From: Maylandia zebra
Lineage: Eukaryota > Chordata > Actinopteri > Cichliformes > Cichlidae
Assembly (NCBI RefSeq): GCF_041146795.1
Contig: NC_135187.1
Coordinates: 2,109,501-2,173,500 of the forward strand
Direction of reading: 5' to 3'
Length of the DNA: 64,000 nucleotides
Shown here: piece by piece, positions 34,311 to 47,900 of the stretch
Layout of the letters: each line of letters starts with the position of its first letter
How positions within the stretch are numbered: position 1 is the stretch's first letter
The notes under the pieces: model-generated
Told to the model about the DNA's origin: nothing
Seen by the model: the letters and a program-made list of their open reading frames with translations, nothing else
Database searches by the model: none
Position numbers and translations under genes: made by a program

Positions 34311-37300
34311 ATGTCCTCACATATCTATGCCAAACCAGATCTATCAAAGAAGGTGAGAAACAGCAGAAAGGAGGATGGAGCAGAGTGGGAGCAGAGGGAG
34401 GTGGATATCTATACTACGTGTATCTACGACAGTGCAGACTTTGCTCACACTGGAATTCAATCACAAGGAGGAGGTAAGTCACCTGTAATAATCTGTTTGC
34501 TTCCAGTTTGTTACAGTCAGCTTTTAATCCCAATGAACTGCAGCCCATCAATCATCTCCATGTGCTGTATGAACCTTTTACCTGATTTGCTCTTTTCATA
34601 TGCAGCATGATTTCTTCATATTACCTGTTTATACAGTTGGCTCTGCATAGAAAACACATTTAGACTTAATGATAAACCAGCACAGTGGATGGTTATGGAC
34701 AACGCTGCTGCTTTCAGGGATGTTCAGACAATGTTTGTAACTGTTACTCAAATACTATCTGCCTGCTGCTGAGCTCTGTGTGCAGGAACAGCTGCTAGCT
34801 TTCAGACACAAGCGCAGTTTCAGAAAACGTATTCTTTCTAAACAAGACCGCTTCTTCTTCTTTTTTGGGTTTTTTTTAATAAAACAAAAGTAATGATATC
34901 AGGTTAGAATATGTTTGACAGCTAATAAAAACAGTATGTGTATGATAAAAAAATAAAGAGCCACTTAGAATATATTACTCTAAAATGTAAGGTCATAAAT
35001 GACCCACTCTATAACTTTAGTCAGTTGACGTCTTGCATAAATAGTTTGGTTGGTTGAGGGTTAATCACAATAAAGATATATTTTGGTATCTGATTCTTTT
35101 GTGAAGTTGAGCTCATCCAACCACAACCACAGGTCTATTAAAGGCAGAGTGACAGGAAATGACCACAAACCAACATCTGCACTGTTTTCTAACAGGACCA
35201 AAGACTAAGAGTCCTTCAGTCCAGAAGGGCTCTTTCAGATGTGCTACACTGGGTCTAGCAGTGCTGTGCCTCCTGATGTTAGCTGGGATCATCATCCTCT
35301 CCATACACTGTAAGATAAGATACAATAAGATCTCGTCCTTCTGTGTGCTCCTCTCTACCGGCCTGTGTTCCTGTGTCTTCTTGAAACTTATGTTCACCAC
35401 TGCCATTTCCATCCTTTCTTTTAAAAGGTCCAGTACCATCTGTCCTTCTACATTTCTCTTCTTCACATTATTCCTACCCAACACCTCTGTTCAACTACAT
35501 GTCCACTGAAGTCTGCTCCAATCACCACTCTTGGACAAAGTGGCTCTTCCACTGCATCCACCTTACTCCAGAATTCCTCTCTCCTCTAACTGACCTCCAA
35601 CCTGTGGGGTTCACACACTGACAATATCAACATCATACCTTCAACTTGCAGCTTCAAATCCATGATTGTGTAGAGCATTCCCGTCACCTCCACAACACTG
35701 CTTAGATACTCTTCTTTCAAGATTATCCTTCCTTATTGGCAGAACTGCTTGACTTCGTCTAAGGCTACGTTCACACTGCAGGTGAAAGCTCATCAAATCT
35801 GACTTTTTTGACCCTGTGCGACTCGTATCCGATCATGGTATGACAGTTTGAACAGCACAAATTCGATATTTTCAAATGGGACCTGGATCACTTTCGTATG
35901 TGGTACTGAATCCGATACATATCTGATGTTTTAGAAAGCAACTGCTGTTTGAATGGTCATGTCATCCGTCTTTTACGTCACTGACACAAGACAGACGCCT
36001 ATTATCAGTGCCAGAGAGGACAAACGAGGAAGCATGGCAGCAGAAACTGGAGACGGAGCGAGTCAATGGACAGAAACTGAGGTTTTGGACTTGATTGGCA
36101 TATGGTGAAACAATTCTATTCAAGTTAAACGACTCCGTGTCCATATACACCTCTGCACGGAGGTAGCAGCCACTGCTCCAAACAAGGTCATTGTTAAATC
36201 ACAGGCTGTCTTTTTCTTCTTTTTTTTTTCAGTGTCCTTCTTTCTGTAATTAATTTGTGAAAATTGTGTTGGTTACGACTGTGCAGAAATTGATAGACTG
36301 CTGCAACAACACCTACTAGCTCTGAAGCCGCCATTTTTATTTCCGTAAACAGAGCGCGTTGTGTGTGACGTCTTCTTTTGCTCATGCGGGCAGCTTTGAG
36401 GGCCGTGAACAGTTCACACTAGAGCGCGTTTGCCATCACATTTTATTTGTAGTGTGAACAACCAGACAAAAGAAATAGGATTTGATCAAAAGATTGGAAT
36501 TGAGCATTAAGACCTGCAGTGTGAACGTAAGTGCTCCAGGCCTTGCTTCCCTTCTATCTGGTCTTCTGCCCACAAATCTACCTTCCTTCATTTGGATATA
36601 TCAGCCACATCATTCCATTTATCAGTCTTACTTCTATGTTTAGAGTATCTGAGATCACCTCTATATTTTAGCCTTTCCCTCTCTCTCACTGTTGGCAAAC
36701 TGCTGAGCAACAGCACCACCAGTGCAGGAATCTTAGTGATTATCTATATGTTTGAATTGTACCCCAGATGCCCTTCCTGACACAACCCTCCCCATTTATC
36801 CCTGTTTGTTGTTGGCATAAGGATAACACTGGTTTGAGGGACTCCTTTGACTGGACTGGGTGTTATTGTCAATATATACTCTAATTATTAAAGAGATCAA
36901 CAAATGCAACTGATAAAAATAGTATCAGAGAAATAAGCTTCAGCTGACCTCCCAAACTGACATAAACAGGAGAAACTGTTCCCAGTCAAAGGCAGCTCAG
37001 CCCTACAAACTCCTTCAGAGTGAAACAGGAAACACAGAGTGAGAGCTGCACAGGTGTGGCAGGTTGGAACAAGGAAAAGCTGAATGAGTCGTCTGCAGAC
37101 GGCGGCCATCTTGGCTCTTTATGTAATCATAAAGCAGCATGTTGGTGCACCAATCACAGCAGAGTACCTGCACATGCCCGTTATCATCCTCTCATTCAGT
37201 CACAGCTGAGGCGCAGCATGCAGAGCTTTGCATGAAGGACAGAAAAACACAGCAGTTACACAAAATGACACAAATATGATGACAGTCATAACAACAGGTC

Positions 37301-39763
37301 AAAGTTCAGTCTGTTACTGTATCATAGACACTGATGCTGTGTGTGCTATATGAGATGCTGCAGGCAGTCAGTGTGAGTCTTCAGCAGTCTGAGCTACAAA
37401 GATGGGATCTTGGCTGCAAATGAATGTATGACTGATACTGAATCCCAGCAGCCAACAAACATGCAGCTTCACAACCAGAACGTGTCCTTCTGCCACAGCA
37501 AATACAGGAAGTACCTGATCACATGGAAACAGCTTTGATATGAGGAAGTGTTGATTCCCACGGCAGCTTGTCTGTTCTTTCAAAAACCTAAAGATAACAT
37601 CTCTGACTGCATTTCTAACACCTTCCTCCACACCGAGAACAATTATTCTGAATCTTGTCAGTGGTTTTTGTTCACAGTTGATACGTATTTAGCTCATCAG
37701 ATTTCCTGTAGTTCTAACACCTCCACCCACAGGACATGTTAAAGAACAATGGCTGCAAGTTTCTGACTCTTATTGATATTTGAAAAAGCAGAGGAAGAAG
37801 ATTATTTCTGTTTGAATCTCTCACTGAGCTTTTCTGATGTTGCTGTGATACCTGTTTAAATATTTCAGTTGCTTTCAGCCAGACCAACATCATTTCATGC
37901 TGAAAACAGTTTTACGTGTTATTGTTTCTTTTCCTGCTGTTCTCTATGATGCATATCTGATTTTTCAGATGAGTTTAAACGATTGGCTGATAAATATTTG
38001 ATAATGCAGTAAGATTTCCTGGCAGAGTGACATTTATGAGTTTATTATTTTCAGCTGTGCGCTTCACTTCTGTTTCCACCAGAGGAGAAACATCCACATG
38101 TAAATTACAAAGACAGTGAATACAAAAGTGTGATTGTGATTTTCAGTCATTGTTGTGATGTTGTTGTGTTTCATGGTTGTAGATTTCATGTTTTCAGTCT
38201 GTTTCTTGTTAAATTTCTAAACACATATTTTAGTTACTTTGATAAAACAGCAGCTGCAGAACCAAAACAACAACTGTGCAGGTAAGAAAAACAAATAAGT
38301 AAAAACATGTTTATCAAGTTCTTTGACTGTTTCATCAATTGTTTCTCAGTATGAAGCCGACAACAGTCAGTTGCAACAGCTATAGATCAGTTATGATATG
38401 ATTATTATCTAAAAATCTAAACAGCTACAGGATGAAGAAAGCCACAGGACACAGTAGTAGGTTAGAGATGTTAAACAAATGTTAAAAACATCAGATTTAC
38501 ACACTGATCACCTGACTGAATCATTTTTAATTATAAATGTTTTGTGCTGAGTTCAAATGAATTTAAATCATGTTGGGGGAAAAGGAGAATATAACTATAA
38601 TAATACATGCACAATACAGATTTTTTCAGTTTGATACTCAGTGAAATTACATCTGTCTTTAAAACATGTGTTTGACTTTAAGAGAAGTGTCCTGATCGAT
38701 GGACGAGGTTTGGAAGCAGCTGTTACTTTAAGTTCAATGAGACAAAAACTTGGTATGAGAGTCGAAAACTGTGTCAGGATAAAGGAGCTGATCTGGTGAT
38801 GATAAACAGCAAAGAGGAACAGGTGGGTGTGTTTGTTCATGTCTGTGTGATCTTTGATGGAGCTGACAGTCATCTGTTACTTGTGTCTTTGACCTGCTGT
38901 CAGTCTGTGACCTGCTTCCTGTTTCCACTCTGATGGATTTCTGTGTTTGGTTATTTTGTTTCCATATTGAGAGTTTATGTTTTTAACATTTCAAATGTAA
39001 TGTTGCAAATTCAGACATTTTATTTAACAAATTTCTAAAGCAAAGAGGAATTTATGGAACAAAATACTTGATTGAAATGTAGAGTTTATTGGTAAATTGG
39101 TTGGTAAATATAATTCTCTCTTTCTTTGTTTTTGTTAAATGAAACTCAGTAAAATGAAATGTTAGCTGAGTTTGTTATTGAGCGACAGGAGGAGCTGATA
39201 TTCATCGATTCTTTGGCTCTTTCTGATTTCTGCACAATGGAAGAAAAGTTTCATCACAGTTATTCTTCCTTCAGACATGTTCACAAGATGATGTCACTAC
39301 AACAGAAGTGCTGAATTATGACTGGAGACAATATTTGTGTCTCTTCCCAAACAGGAATTTGTCAATGAACTGAACATGAGAGGAGAGTCCTGGATTGGTC
39401 TGGAACGCACTTCTCAGAAACATGAATGGAAATGGATGGATGGATCACTGCTGACAGAAACGTGAGACTATTTCATATTACAATGCTGTCGCAGTTATTC
39501 CAGAAGTTATCAGAACCATACATAGAAGTTAGATCAGCAAAACATGAGTTGAAATGTTTTTTCACCAGCCCCACAAACTGAATGTAAAGAAAAGCAGAAA
39601 CAATTTAGTCCAGTTTAATATCATAATTGATCTCTCTGACAGCTTCTGGGCAGCAGGACAGCAGAGTGACAGTTTGGCTTACTATGCAGCTTGTTGTGAC
39701 TATGATGGGAAATGGACACGGTCATATTATTCTGAATCAAAGACCTTCATCTGTGAGAGATGA
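34311..39763 (+). CDS. Gene B: type II C-type lectin-like receptor, cassette II tail, 6 exons, intact
   Basis: Joined exons 34311-34473, 35196-35309, 38234-38281, 38683-38822, 39355-39461 and 39643-39763 give 230 aa; phases and GT-AG sites all fit. Residues 1-54 are a tail starting MSSHIYAKPDLSKK, with tyrosines 6, 34 and 39 but no ITIM. Residues 70-91 are the transmembrane helix (CATLGLAVLCLLMLAGIIIL). A very short stalk of 16 codons (FTLIKQQLQNQNNNCA) follows. The CTLD from 109 has KCPDRW, SSCYF, NET (glycosylation site), LCQDKGADL, WIGL, WKWMDGSLL, AACCDYDGKW and TFICER. No EPN/QPD or WND. A likely immune-cell surface receptor. Intron 2 is enlarged by an RTE-like LINE with a nested DNA transposon. 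No cassette I is found upstream. Confidence 0.85.
35325..36840 (-). mobile_element. RTE-like LINE fragment in intron 2 of gene B, antisense
   Basis: The minus strand of 35330-35484 reads NVEGQMVLDLLKERMEMAVV then SFKKTQEHRPVERSTQKDEI, a decayed match to the endonuclease region of RTE-type LINEs (often annotated craniofacial development protein 2-like). The 36530-36840 part resumes the same LINE after a nested element. Dead by stops. Confidence 0.65.
35761..36530. mobile_element. Non-autonomous DNA transposon nested in the RTE-like LINE
   Basis: The left end TACGTTCACACTGCAGGT and the right end ACCTGCAGTGTGAACGTA are perfect 18-base inverted repeats. TAAG occurs at both outer edges and may be part of the target duplication. 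Superfamily not assigned. It is about 770 bases with no transposase. Confidence 0.75.
36841..38233 (+). other. Rest of gene B intron 2
   Basis: 37415-37525 aligns with 51625-51720, the intron of gene D just after the transmembrane exon. 37630-37790 aligns with 52850-53010. So this is authentic array DNA. 36841-37414 is not recognised. Confidence 0.6.
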
Positions 39764-40040
39764 GTTTGGTGCTTTGATGTAAATGTTTGAATAATCCAAC
39801 CAAAGACACCTCACTATGAAATGTCCTGCATGAGCCTCAGACTCAGCTTACAGTCTTTACTTGTTCATTCTGCATCATATATTGATTACATATATTGTCC
39901 CTCTGTGCTCTGTGCTGTACAGTAAGGTTGGAAGTCATCCACACAAAACCTTGAAGTACTTCATTACTCTGTAGTTCCAGCAAATTGTTCTAATAAAAGT
40001 CAAAGTGCAGCTTGTCTTTACTTTGGTTTACTTGGTTTAT
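39764..40040 (+). terminator. Gene B 3' UTR and polyadenylation signal
   Basis: AATAAA at 39992-39997 with a GT/T-rich stretch downstream (TTGTCTTTACTTTGGTTTAC). The same arrangement follows gene D, with AATAAA at 55372. Confidence 0.65.
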
Positions 40041-41249
40041 TCATCAGTCTGTTGGTCCTAAAACTTCAGTAAATGTCTTGTTTCTAAAAGTTCAGCAAAA
40101 AATATGTTTGATTAATAAGAATTTTAAAGGTTCTGATCAGCTGGAACATCAGAAGGACATTTTTAAACCTCTGTGTATGTGAAAGTGACAGAAAGACATT
40201 AAATGTTAATTGTGTTATGTGAGTCATATATATTTAGTTTTGCATTTTATATGGAAGTTGTATTTAATTTTTGTATTTTGATTTGAAAAACAAATATTTC
40301 ATATAAAGCTTTAAGTGTTGATGACTTTAATTACAGATAAAATAACTTACTCAGTAACTTATTGGTTGAATAGTAAAACAGAGAAAACGGCTTCAGAGCT
40401 CTAAGTGTCGCTATATTAAAGGCTCAACATTTAACTTGGAGACACTTTGAAATATTTCAAAACTAAAAAACATCAACAGAATATGAAGAAAACATCTCTG
40501 ACGTCACGTTCAACACATCTATATATGAACTGAAGTTAGCATCCAGCTAATGTCAGCCTGTACTCTCATGTAATACCACTTTGTACCACAGGATGGTGCA
40601 GTGAGTCAGCATAGTCTGCACTGAGCTCACATTTGTATAGTTGTTGTTGTACTACAGCATTAGGTCAGACCACAAGTGTGTTGTTCTTTTACAATAAACA
40701 GCAACAATCAGAAAGTGTGTTTGGATTGACAACAACTGTGATGACACATTATAACCTGTTATTAAAGTTCTGCCCCTGCTTTGATCAAATGTGGGTTACT
40801 GCTGGTTAGTTAGTGTGACTTCATACAAACCTGTGTGTTACACCAGTGGAAGAAGCTTTCCCTTCATCAGTCTTCTTGTTTCTTACTATAGGGCTGAACA
40901 GCTACACTAACACTCTCTGGCTCTATGCTGCCCCCCTGTGGTCACAGTTGTAGTCAGTGTTGGTATGAAATGTTTGAAAGCTTCAGCACCACAGACAGCT
41001 GCAGGCAGCTCCACCCTCTCTGTACCATGTCTGCAGCCTGTAACTTCAGTGTGTTCATTTAAATGATGAAATAAACTCTGGCTGCACATCGTTCTGCTTT
41101 TCTTTAAAAACAAAAACGGTTAAATAGTGTAAAATATGTAAATGTACAAAAGTTAGTGGTCCCAGAATAACTACAACTTTAAATAATTATAATCATAGCA
41201 AAGTTTGGCCTGATGGTGGCAGTAATGGAAACATTAGAGTACCACCATC

Positions 41250-42110
41250 ATCACTTTCATTTTACAACATTTTATTTGAAGAACACTCAAGGACACTGTA
41301 CACAGCAGAATAATAAAAGCAACAGAAAAGCAGGCAGTTTACACAATCATAAAGTCATAAGGCATAAAACTAATTTAACATAGCAGAGTGGAGAGGTTAT
41401 GTGGGATAAGCTATTTTGAACCAGTGAGTTTTTGTCTAGACTTAAAGAGAGAGAAGGAAGTGATATTTCTTAAATCAGGAGGTCGTGAACTCCAGAGTCG
41501 AGGAGCAGAGCAGCTGAAAGCCACGGTGGCAAGACAGGGGGCGGGGCTAGAGAGAGAAAGAGAAGAAGGAGATCTAAGACACCGAGACGGGATCATCATC
41601 AGAGATAGATGATGAACAGCCTTAAATGTGTACAAAAGTATTTTGACAATGATGTGATATCTAACTGGGAGTGATGAGATCTATAGAAGGGGTCCTGGTG
41701 ATGATACGAGCAGCAGAGTTCTGGACACATTAAAGCTCATTAATGGATTTTTGAGTAAGACCACAAAGAAATGAATCACAGTAATCGATCCGAGCAGTAA
41801 CAACACTGTGAACAAGAACGGCAGCGGCATGTGGAGTGAGAAAAGGACGGAGACGATTAATGTTGCACAATTGAAAATATGCAGACTGAGTAACATCGTT
41901 AATGTGTGAACTGAACGATAGAGTACAGTCGAGGATGATACCCAAACTTTTCACAGAGGAAGAAACAGAGACCGGCGAGTTATTGATCGTTATAGTCAAA
42001 CTGTTGGTTCTGGATAATGTTGATTTAGAGTCGACCAAGAGAAGCTCAGATTTGACGGTAACAGCAGTCGGTAAGAAGATTTTTACCCAGAACTAAAATG
42101 AAAACCAGAG
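41250..42110 (-). pseudogene. L2/Maui-like LINE RT C-terminus and 3' UTR, antisense
   Basis: On the minus strand 42038-41730 reads NNSPVSVSSSVKSLGIILD, ARIDYCDSFLCGLTQKSINEL, then breaks. 41250-41700 is its 3' UTR. Duplicated at 57660-58520. Confidence 0.75.
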
Positions 42111-42539
42111 AGCAGAAACGTAAAAGAACAAAAACAATGGTGGGGTTGGCCCGGAAGCAGAGAGGAGAAGAGGCTCAGAACATGTGGACAGTATGAAAAC
42201 GGAGGAGATGAAAGAACGTCTCTGGAGGTCGGACGTGTTGCTAACAGTGGAGGGGCTGCTTTGAAGATTGGCTGCAAAGGCAGAGTCTCTCTGGAGACTT
42301 GGAGGCAGACAGGAGCCCTGCTGGGGCTTGGCTGGATAACTCAGAGGACTCAGGATACTCGGAAGTTACACCTCCTCCAGCTTATCCAAGGGAACATCAA
42401 GGTGTTCCCAGGCCAGCCAAGAGATCTAATTTCTCCAGCTTGTTCTTGGTCTATCCAGTGATTCTATCATAGAAGCATGAACAGGTGGAGACGGAGGCTG
42501 CAGCCTGACTGCTCATCAGTTACCTGCTGAAGTTCAGGG

Positions 42540-43890
42540 TCTGGCTGCTGCACTAGTTATGGTGTTCTTGATTACAAAAGCACCACAAGTAAACCAGGAA
42601 ACACTAACTGGAACACTCAGCTGGAGGGATGAGGGAGATCATGACAAGTGTTGGAGTGACTTTGTTAAAAATTGTCATTGTTGTGCTTCGAATTGTGAAC
42701 CTTGTTTAAACTGCATGATTGAAGATATCCTTGTTTCTGTTCTCCTCCCTGCATGTAGGATGGTGGGGGAGGCTACAGCTATAGTGTTCAACTGCAGGCA
42801 CATTCCAGGTAAAGATTCTGGTTTCCTTATTTGCTCAGGAACGTCCACTTCCTGCCCTTCATGGGCTCACCTATGCTTGTATATGGGGGACCATTAAGGG
42901 GGTTAAGCCATATACAGGGTGGGGGGAGATGACCCTTTTATGAATAGGGATGTTGTTAAACGGTTGTAAACATATGTTGTGTAGCAGGAAGTCACGTTTA
43001 CAGAGACACACACACATACAAACACATTCACAGTGTGTGTTCTCTGAATAAAAGGCTGCGAGGGGAGTTTGGAGTTGGCTACAGGGAGCTTGTGTCAGTT
43101 CTGGGAGGCAATCTCCCCTTGCAAGCAAACCGTACCAGTGGCTCTTGTGTTGTGTTTGCAGTCTCTCGTGGTCTGAATCCAGCAGGGTCGTATGTTCAGA
43201 CCCAACAACAAGCAACACAAGGGAATGCAGACAATGAATACAAACAATAAGGGAACAGACCACAGGTGGGAACAAAGAGCAGAGTCTAATCGTCAGTTTT
43301 ACTCACAGAGGGAGGATAGTAGGAGCGTCGTCTCCTCCGGCCTGAGGAAACAGGAGAGTTTGGAGCTGCTGATGCAACATCATTCCAGCTGAGGAGCCTG
43401 TGATGAGCCGGCCCGTAAAATCTCCGGCGAGCAAAACGGCATCATCCAGGTGGAGTCGGCAGCTGGTGATAGGTTGTTGCTCCACGTGAGAAGGAAATCT
43501 GCACTTTTTTCTTCTTGGTGAAGGAAAAAGGGAAACCGGATAAATGAGCCTCTGATGGCCCCAGACAGGAAACTCTTTGAGGATCGAGGTGGAAGAGCTT
43601 ATGAGGAGGCAGGCCAATGAGTGGGCAGCGGAGAGGCTGATCAACCCCTGTGAGCAACCAGAGATGGGTGGATGATGCCCACTTTCAGCTGCAGAGCATC
43701 AGGTGCAGGCGGGGCAGCAGGTGGACGAACACGGCGTCTTTGAGGACCCCTTAGAGCCCGGTGAGTACCACTGAAAATGTGCTCCTACCAGGGGTGAGCC
43801 AACGCTTCCACTTCAGCTTTTCCTCAAGAAAAGGAAACGGCTACTTGCTGCCACTTGTAGGTCGGAGTCTGCTGCTTTATTTTAGTGCTC
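42540..43890. repeat. Unclassified repeat stretch, parts LTR-like
   Basis: GTTCTCTGAATAAAAGGCTG near 43040 with downstream GTGTTTGCAGTCTCTCGTGG resembles the R-U5 part of an LTR; the left side is uncertain. Frames here (e.g. 134 aa minus at 42871) show no family signal. Duplicated at 58950-60300. Confidence 0.4.
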
Positions 43891-44430
43891 GAGATCTCCT
43901 GTCATGTACCGCTGTGTGAGGCAAGGCAGGATAGCAGATAAAATGTGGGAGTCGGAGACAGAAACCAAACTTAAAGACAATTTATTACTGATTACAAAAC
44001 ACCATAACTAGACCAAGAAATACTAAACAGACGAACACACAGCTGGAGGGAATGAAGGAGGCTGTGAGAAGAAACACAAGGGAACAGATCACAGGTGGGA
44101 ACAAAGCTGAACATAATCAAACTAACGAGACCAGGAAGCAAAACTAAACAAGATGCACACAGGACGAGAGACTGTCAGAGTAAAACAGGAAACAGCAGAA
44201 ACACACACTGAGACACAGACTGACTGAACACAGGGAACAGAGGGAGGGAGAGAAACAGAGACACGACTGGGGAACAGGCCAATCAGCATGGAGACAAGAC
44301 TGACTTCACAGAGAGATACTAACACAGGAAGAGGGCGGGGACACAGAGGGGGGATGATAACACAAAACCTGAGGCTAGATAACAAACTAAGACCTGGGAC
44401 ACAAACAGAGACACAACAATCATGACCAAA
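43890..44430 (-). mobile_element. Solo LTR-like element, antisense
   Basis: The minus strand has the same order of text as the other LTR-like pieces, e.g. CTGTTTCCTGTTTTACTCTG and a polyadenylation signal in AGTAATAAATTGTC. No internal part. Duplicated at 60300-60840. Confidence 0.55.
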
Positions 44431-44904
44431 ACTTCACCTCAGAACATGAAATGAACCAGAATCAGATGTCAAACACAAACGCTGGCTCACAGACCAGGAC
44501 CATGAGCCTCCACACAGAAAGACTCCACCCAAAACAGGAACTCTCTTTCTGAGAAGTGATGGTGCTCACCACTGCAGCACCACGCTGCCCTGTTAGTTTC
44601 TGTGCTGGTAAAAATAAATAGTTCACTCTGACATATTTCCTGTGTCACAAACACTTCTTCTCTCTGCTGCTTCGATGTACTTACAGTTTGTAGAAGGCAG
44701 CGTCTAACAAAGCCGTGTTATTATAAACATACTGCAGCTGCTGAGTTAAAGCTTATTATCTCTGTGATAGAAAATATTAAAAACAAAACTTCTTTCAGTG
44801 TTTTACATTCTTGTAACTGAACTTCAGATCTTGTTGAATGTTGTTTTCATTTGTACATAACTGACAGTTTGACGCCTCCTGACGTGTCAGAAGAACTGTG
44901 ACTC

Positions 44905-44999
44905 GTCCTGTTTTACTTCCTCTTTGTTTTCTCTTCAAAGCTGTCGGACTTAAAGACACAGACAGACGGTGAAGCTGCTCAAAGATCTTTCAGCTCAAA
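44905..44999 (+). promoter_or_regulatory. Cassette I upstream region with PU.1/ETS-like site
   Basis: ACTTCCTC at 44915-44922 is the complement of GAGGAAGT, the core bound by PU.1 and other ETS factors in blood cells. It is about 80 bases ahead of the start codon and conserved at 61325. Functional use is inferred only. Confidence 0.35.
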
Positions 45000-47900
45000 A
45001 TGTCTACAGAAATTCAAAGTGTTGAAGATTTCAGGGTGAAATACAGCAGAGGGTCCCAGGAGGATGGAGGAGTGAGAGAGCAGAGTGAGGTGGAGGTGTT
45101 AGATGATGGAGAGCAGCACCCTGACGTTGGCCTACAAGAAGCTGGTAAGCAGGAAATCATCAAAGTGACCAAACCAAAGAAAATGTTGGTGATGAAAGTG
45201 TTGTTCAGTGTCTTTTAAAGCTCTGATATCCGACCACTTTAAGACATATTAGTGTTCGTGTCACATGTGCCCAGAATATGTTTCCAGTCCAAACTGGCAC
45301 ACAGATCATTTGTTGCACTGGGCCTGTTTACTCCCAGTTAGGAGCTCCGTTTCTAACCGTCTGACTGTTTCAGTGTCTGTGGCTTCAAGTCCAACTGGTT
45401 CAGCTGCTGCTCTGCTTTCAGGAAGAGGTCTGTGAGTGGCAGAGAGAAGCAGCCAATAGGAGCAGCACAGCTCTTTCTGCTTCCTCTCCAAGTGATAACA
45501 TGACTGTAAATACAGCCAGATTGTCCACACAGTCATTGTTTTAAACATATGTGAATGTCGAGTTTGTCCGACAATGTTGTGCTTCCAAAAATGCGTCTTT
45601 CAGAGGTGCAGAGCAGCAGCTTGGTATGCAGCTGCAGTGTGTTAGCAGCTTCCCCCTGCAGTTAATGCAGCACGTTTAAATCAGTAGGTCATAGTTGTTC
45701 TGTGGTCTGACAACAGGAACAGAAAGATGCAGATTCATTGTGAGTTCAGCTGCATCAAAATGCAGTATGAGTGAGTGTAGAGAGGAGAGAAGCAAACTGA
45801 TGGAAACAGCTAGCAGAAAGCTAACTGAGTGTAACTGAAGCACAAACACAGAGTAACACACACCCAGCACCACTCTGTTATAAATCAGCTTTAAAGTTTC
45901 CACAGTTCATGGTTGTTCCTGTCAGGGTTCCTGGGTCGGTGACCCAGTGTTTTCAGTTCACACTCACTGTTTATCTACTGCCTGTTCCACTTCCTGTTTT
46001 ATTGTGTTAGCCTTGGTCTGTGTGTATTATGTTCAGTCCTCTTCCCATTATCATTAGTTCATTATGTTCAGCTGTGTACTCACCGGTCCCTCATTATCAT
46101 CATTATCACCAGCCTGTGTATTTAAGCCCTCTGTTCTACCCATTCAGTGTCGGGTCATTGATGATGTAAGTCTGATGGCGGCTGTATGTTCAGTCAGTCA
46201 GTCAGTCAGTCATTCATTCATTCATTCATTCATTCAGCCAGCCAGCCATTTCCTCTCTCTGTACTGTTTGCTCGCTCCTTCGGCAATAAACATCCACCTT
46301 CACCTACCTGCCTGTGAGTCCAGCGTTTGGGTCCTCCTTCTCTCATCCACGACACTACCGCTGACAGAATGACCCGACCACGCGTTGTGGACCCAGCGGA
46401 CTCGGACCTTTTCGAGCGGCAGGACGCAGCGCTCTCCATTTGGGCGGAGAAGCTCAGGTGGAAACAGCGGCTCTTCTCAGAGAGGGAGCACGTCTTTGAG
46501 GGGACTCGCCTGGCTCTGGGCGGGCCTCGGAGACGCCGCGGTCCTCCACCTGCTGCCTCACCTGCATCGGAGCATTCGCCGCGGAGAGTGGGCGTCACAG
46601 GCCAGGCTTCGGCCGCTCGCTCTTCCGCTGCTACGCTCCTCGCTCGCCCGCCAGCCATTTTACTCACCGGACCTTCAACCTCGCCATGGCACGGTGGCTC
46701 CGCCTCCCACCTCGGCTCAATGGAGGCTCCCGTGCCAGAGGCTCGGCTGTGTACCCCGCCCACTGCCTCTTCACGGAGAAAGCGGCGCACACGTCGCCAT
46801 AACAAGGACCATTTCCAGCATCTCCCGATGGTGAGCTCCAGTGACTGTTTTTCGCACTCACCGTCTGATTATCCACTTAAAACACACAATAGACCCTTTT
46901 CTGATTCATGGGATGTTTCCCTCCTAGAGGATGAAGTGGACTGGAAAGATTTTTTTCTGCTCTGCTCCCCCAAAGACTGTTCAGTCAAAGACTGTAAATA
47001 GTGGTGGCAGAAGGACCAGAATAAAGCCAGATACACCTGTCAGTATCATCACCCAGTCATCATTTCCACTCCTGTCAGTCAGCCGACGCCCGCACCCAGG
47101 ACGAGGGCAGCTGTGACCCCGTATACCTCCACACCCACCTCTGTTCCTCGGGTGGGGGTGACTGGTGTCCAGCCACCTCCCGTGCCTGTCCCAGCGCCTA
47201 GGCTGAGGGCGGCCAGGATCTGGCCTGACCCCCCTAGAGACTCAGCTGAGGCTCTCCAGCCAGTGCCCTCACGCTCTGGAGGCACGGAAGAGCCAATCAG
47301 TCCACCACTTCATCCACCACCTGATCCAGCCTTTCACGCACTAGCTTTATCCCTGGTTAGGCTGGCTGAAGTGTCCCCTGCTCAGGCACCAGCTTTACTA
47401 GCCCAGGCCGTAGCCTTATCTCCCCGTCTAGCCCAGTCTGTAGCTCAGCCATCAGCCACACCAACCTCAGCTCCGTCGTCAGCCACGCCTGCCTCTGTTC
47501 CTCCCTTAGCATCTCCACTCCAGTCGGTTCCCTCACCTGCTGTTCAGCTTTCCCTCCAGTCAGTTCACTCACCTCTAGTCCAGTCACCTCCTGTAGCTCA
47601 GTCTCCTCCTGTCCTCCAGTCTCCTCCTGTAGCTCAGTCTCCTCCTGTCCTCCAGTCTCCTCCTGTAGCTCAGTCTCCTCCTGTCCTCCAGTCACCTCCT
47701 GTAGCTCAGTCTCCTCCTGTCCTCCAGTCACCTCCTGTAGCTCAGTCTCCTCCTGTCCTCCAGTCCAGTCTGCTCCTGTCCCCCAGTCCAGTCGCCTCCT
47801 GTTTCCCAGTCGCCTCCTGTTTCCCAGTCGCCTCCTGTTTCCCAGTCGCCTCCTGTTTCCCAGTCGCCTCCTGTTTCCCAGTCGCTCCAGTCCCCCAGTC

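Larger units (their letters stand above)
40041..45919 (+). repeat. Copy 1 of a recent tandem duplication
   Basis: By eye nearly identical to about 56460-62329; the offset moves from 16,415 to 16,410 only through small indels. It contains intergenic DNA, an L2 fragment, LTR-like pieces and the cassette I tail exon. The LTR element starting at 45920 is absent from copy 2. Confidence 0.9.
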
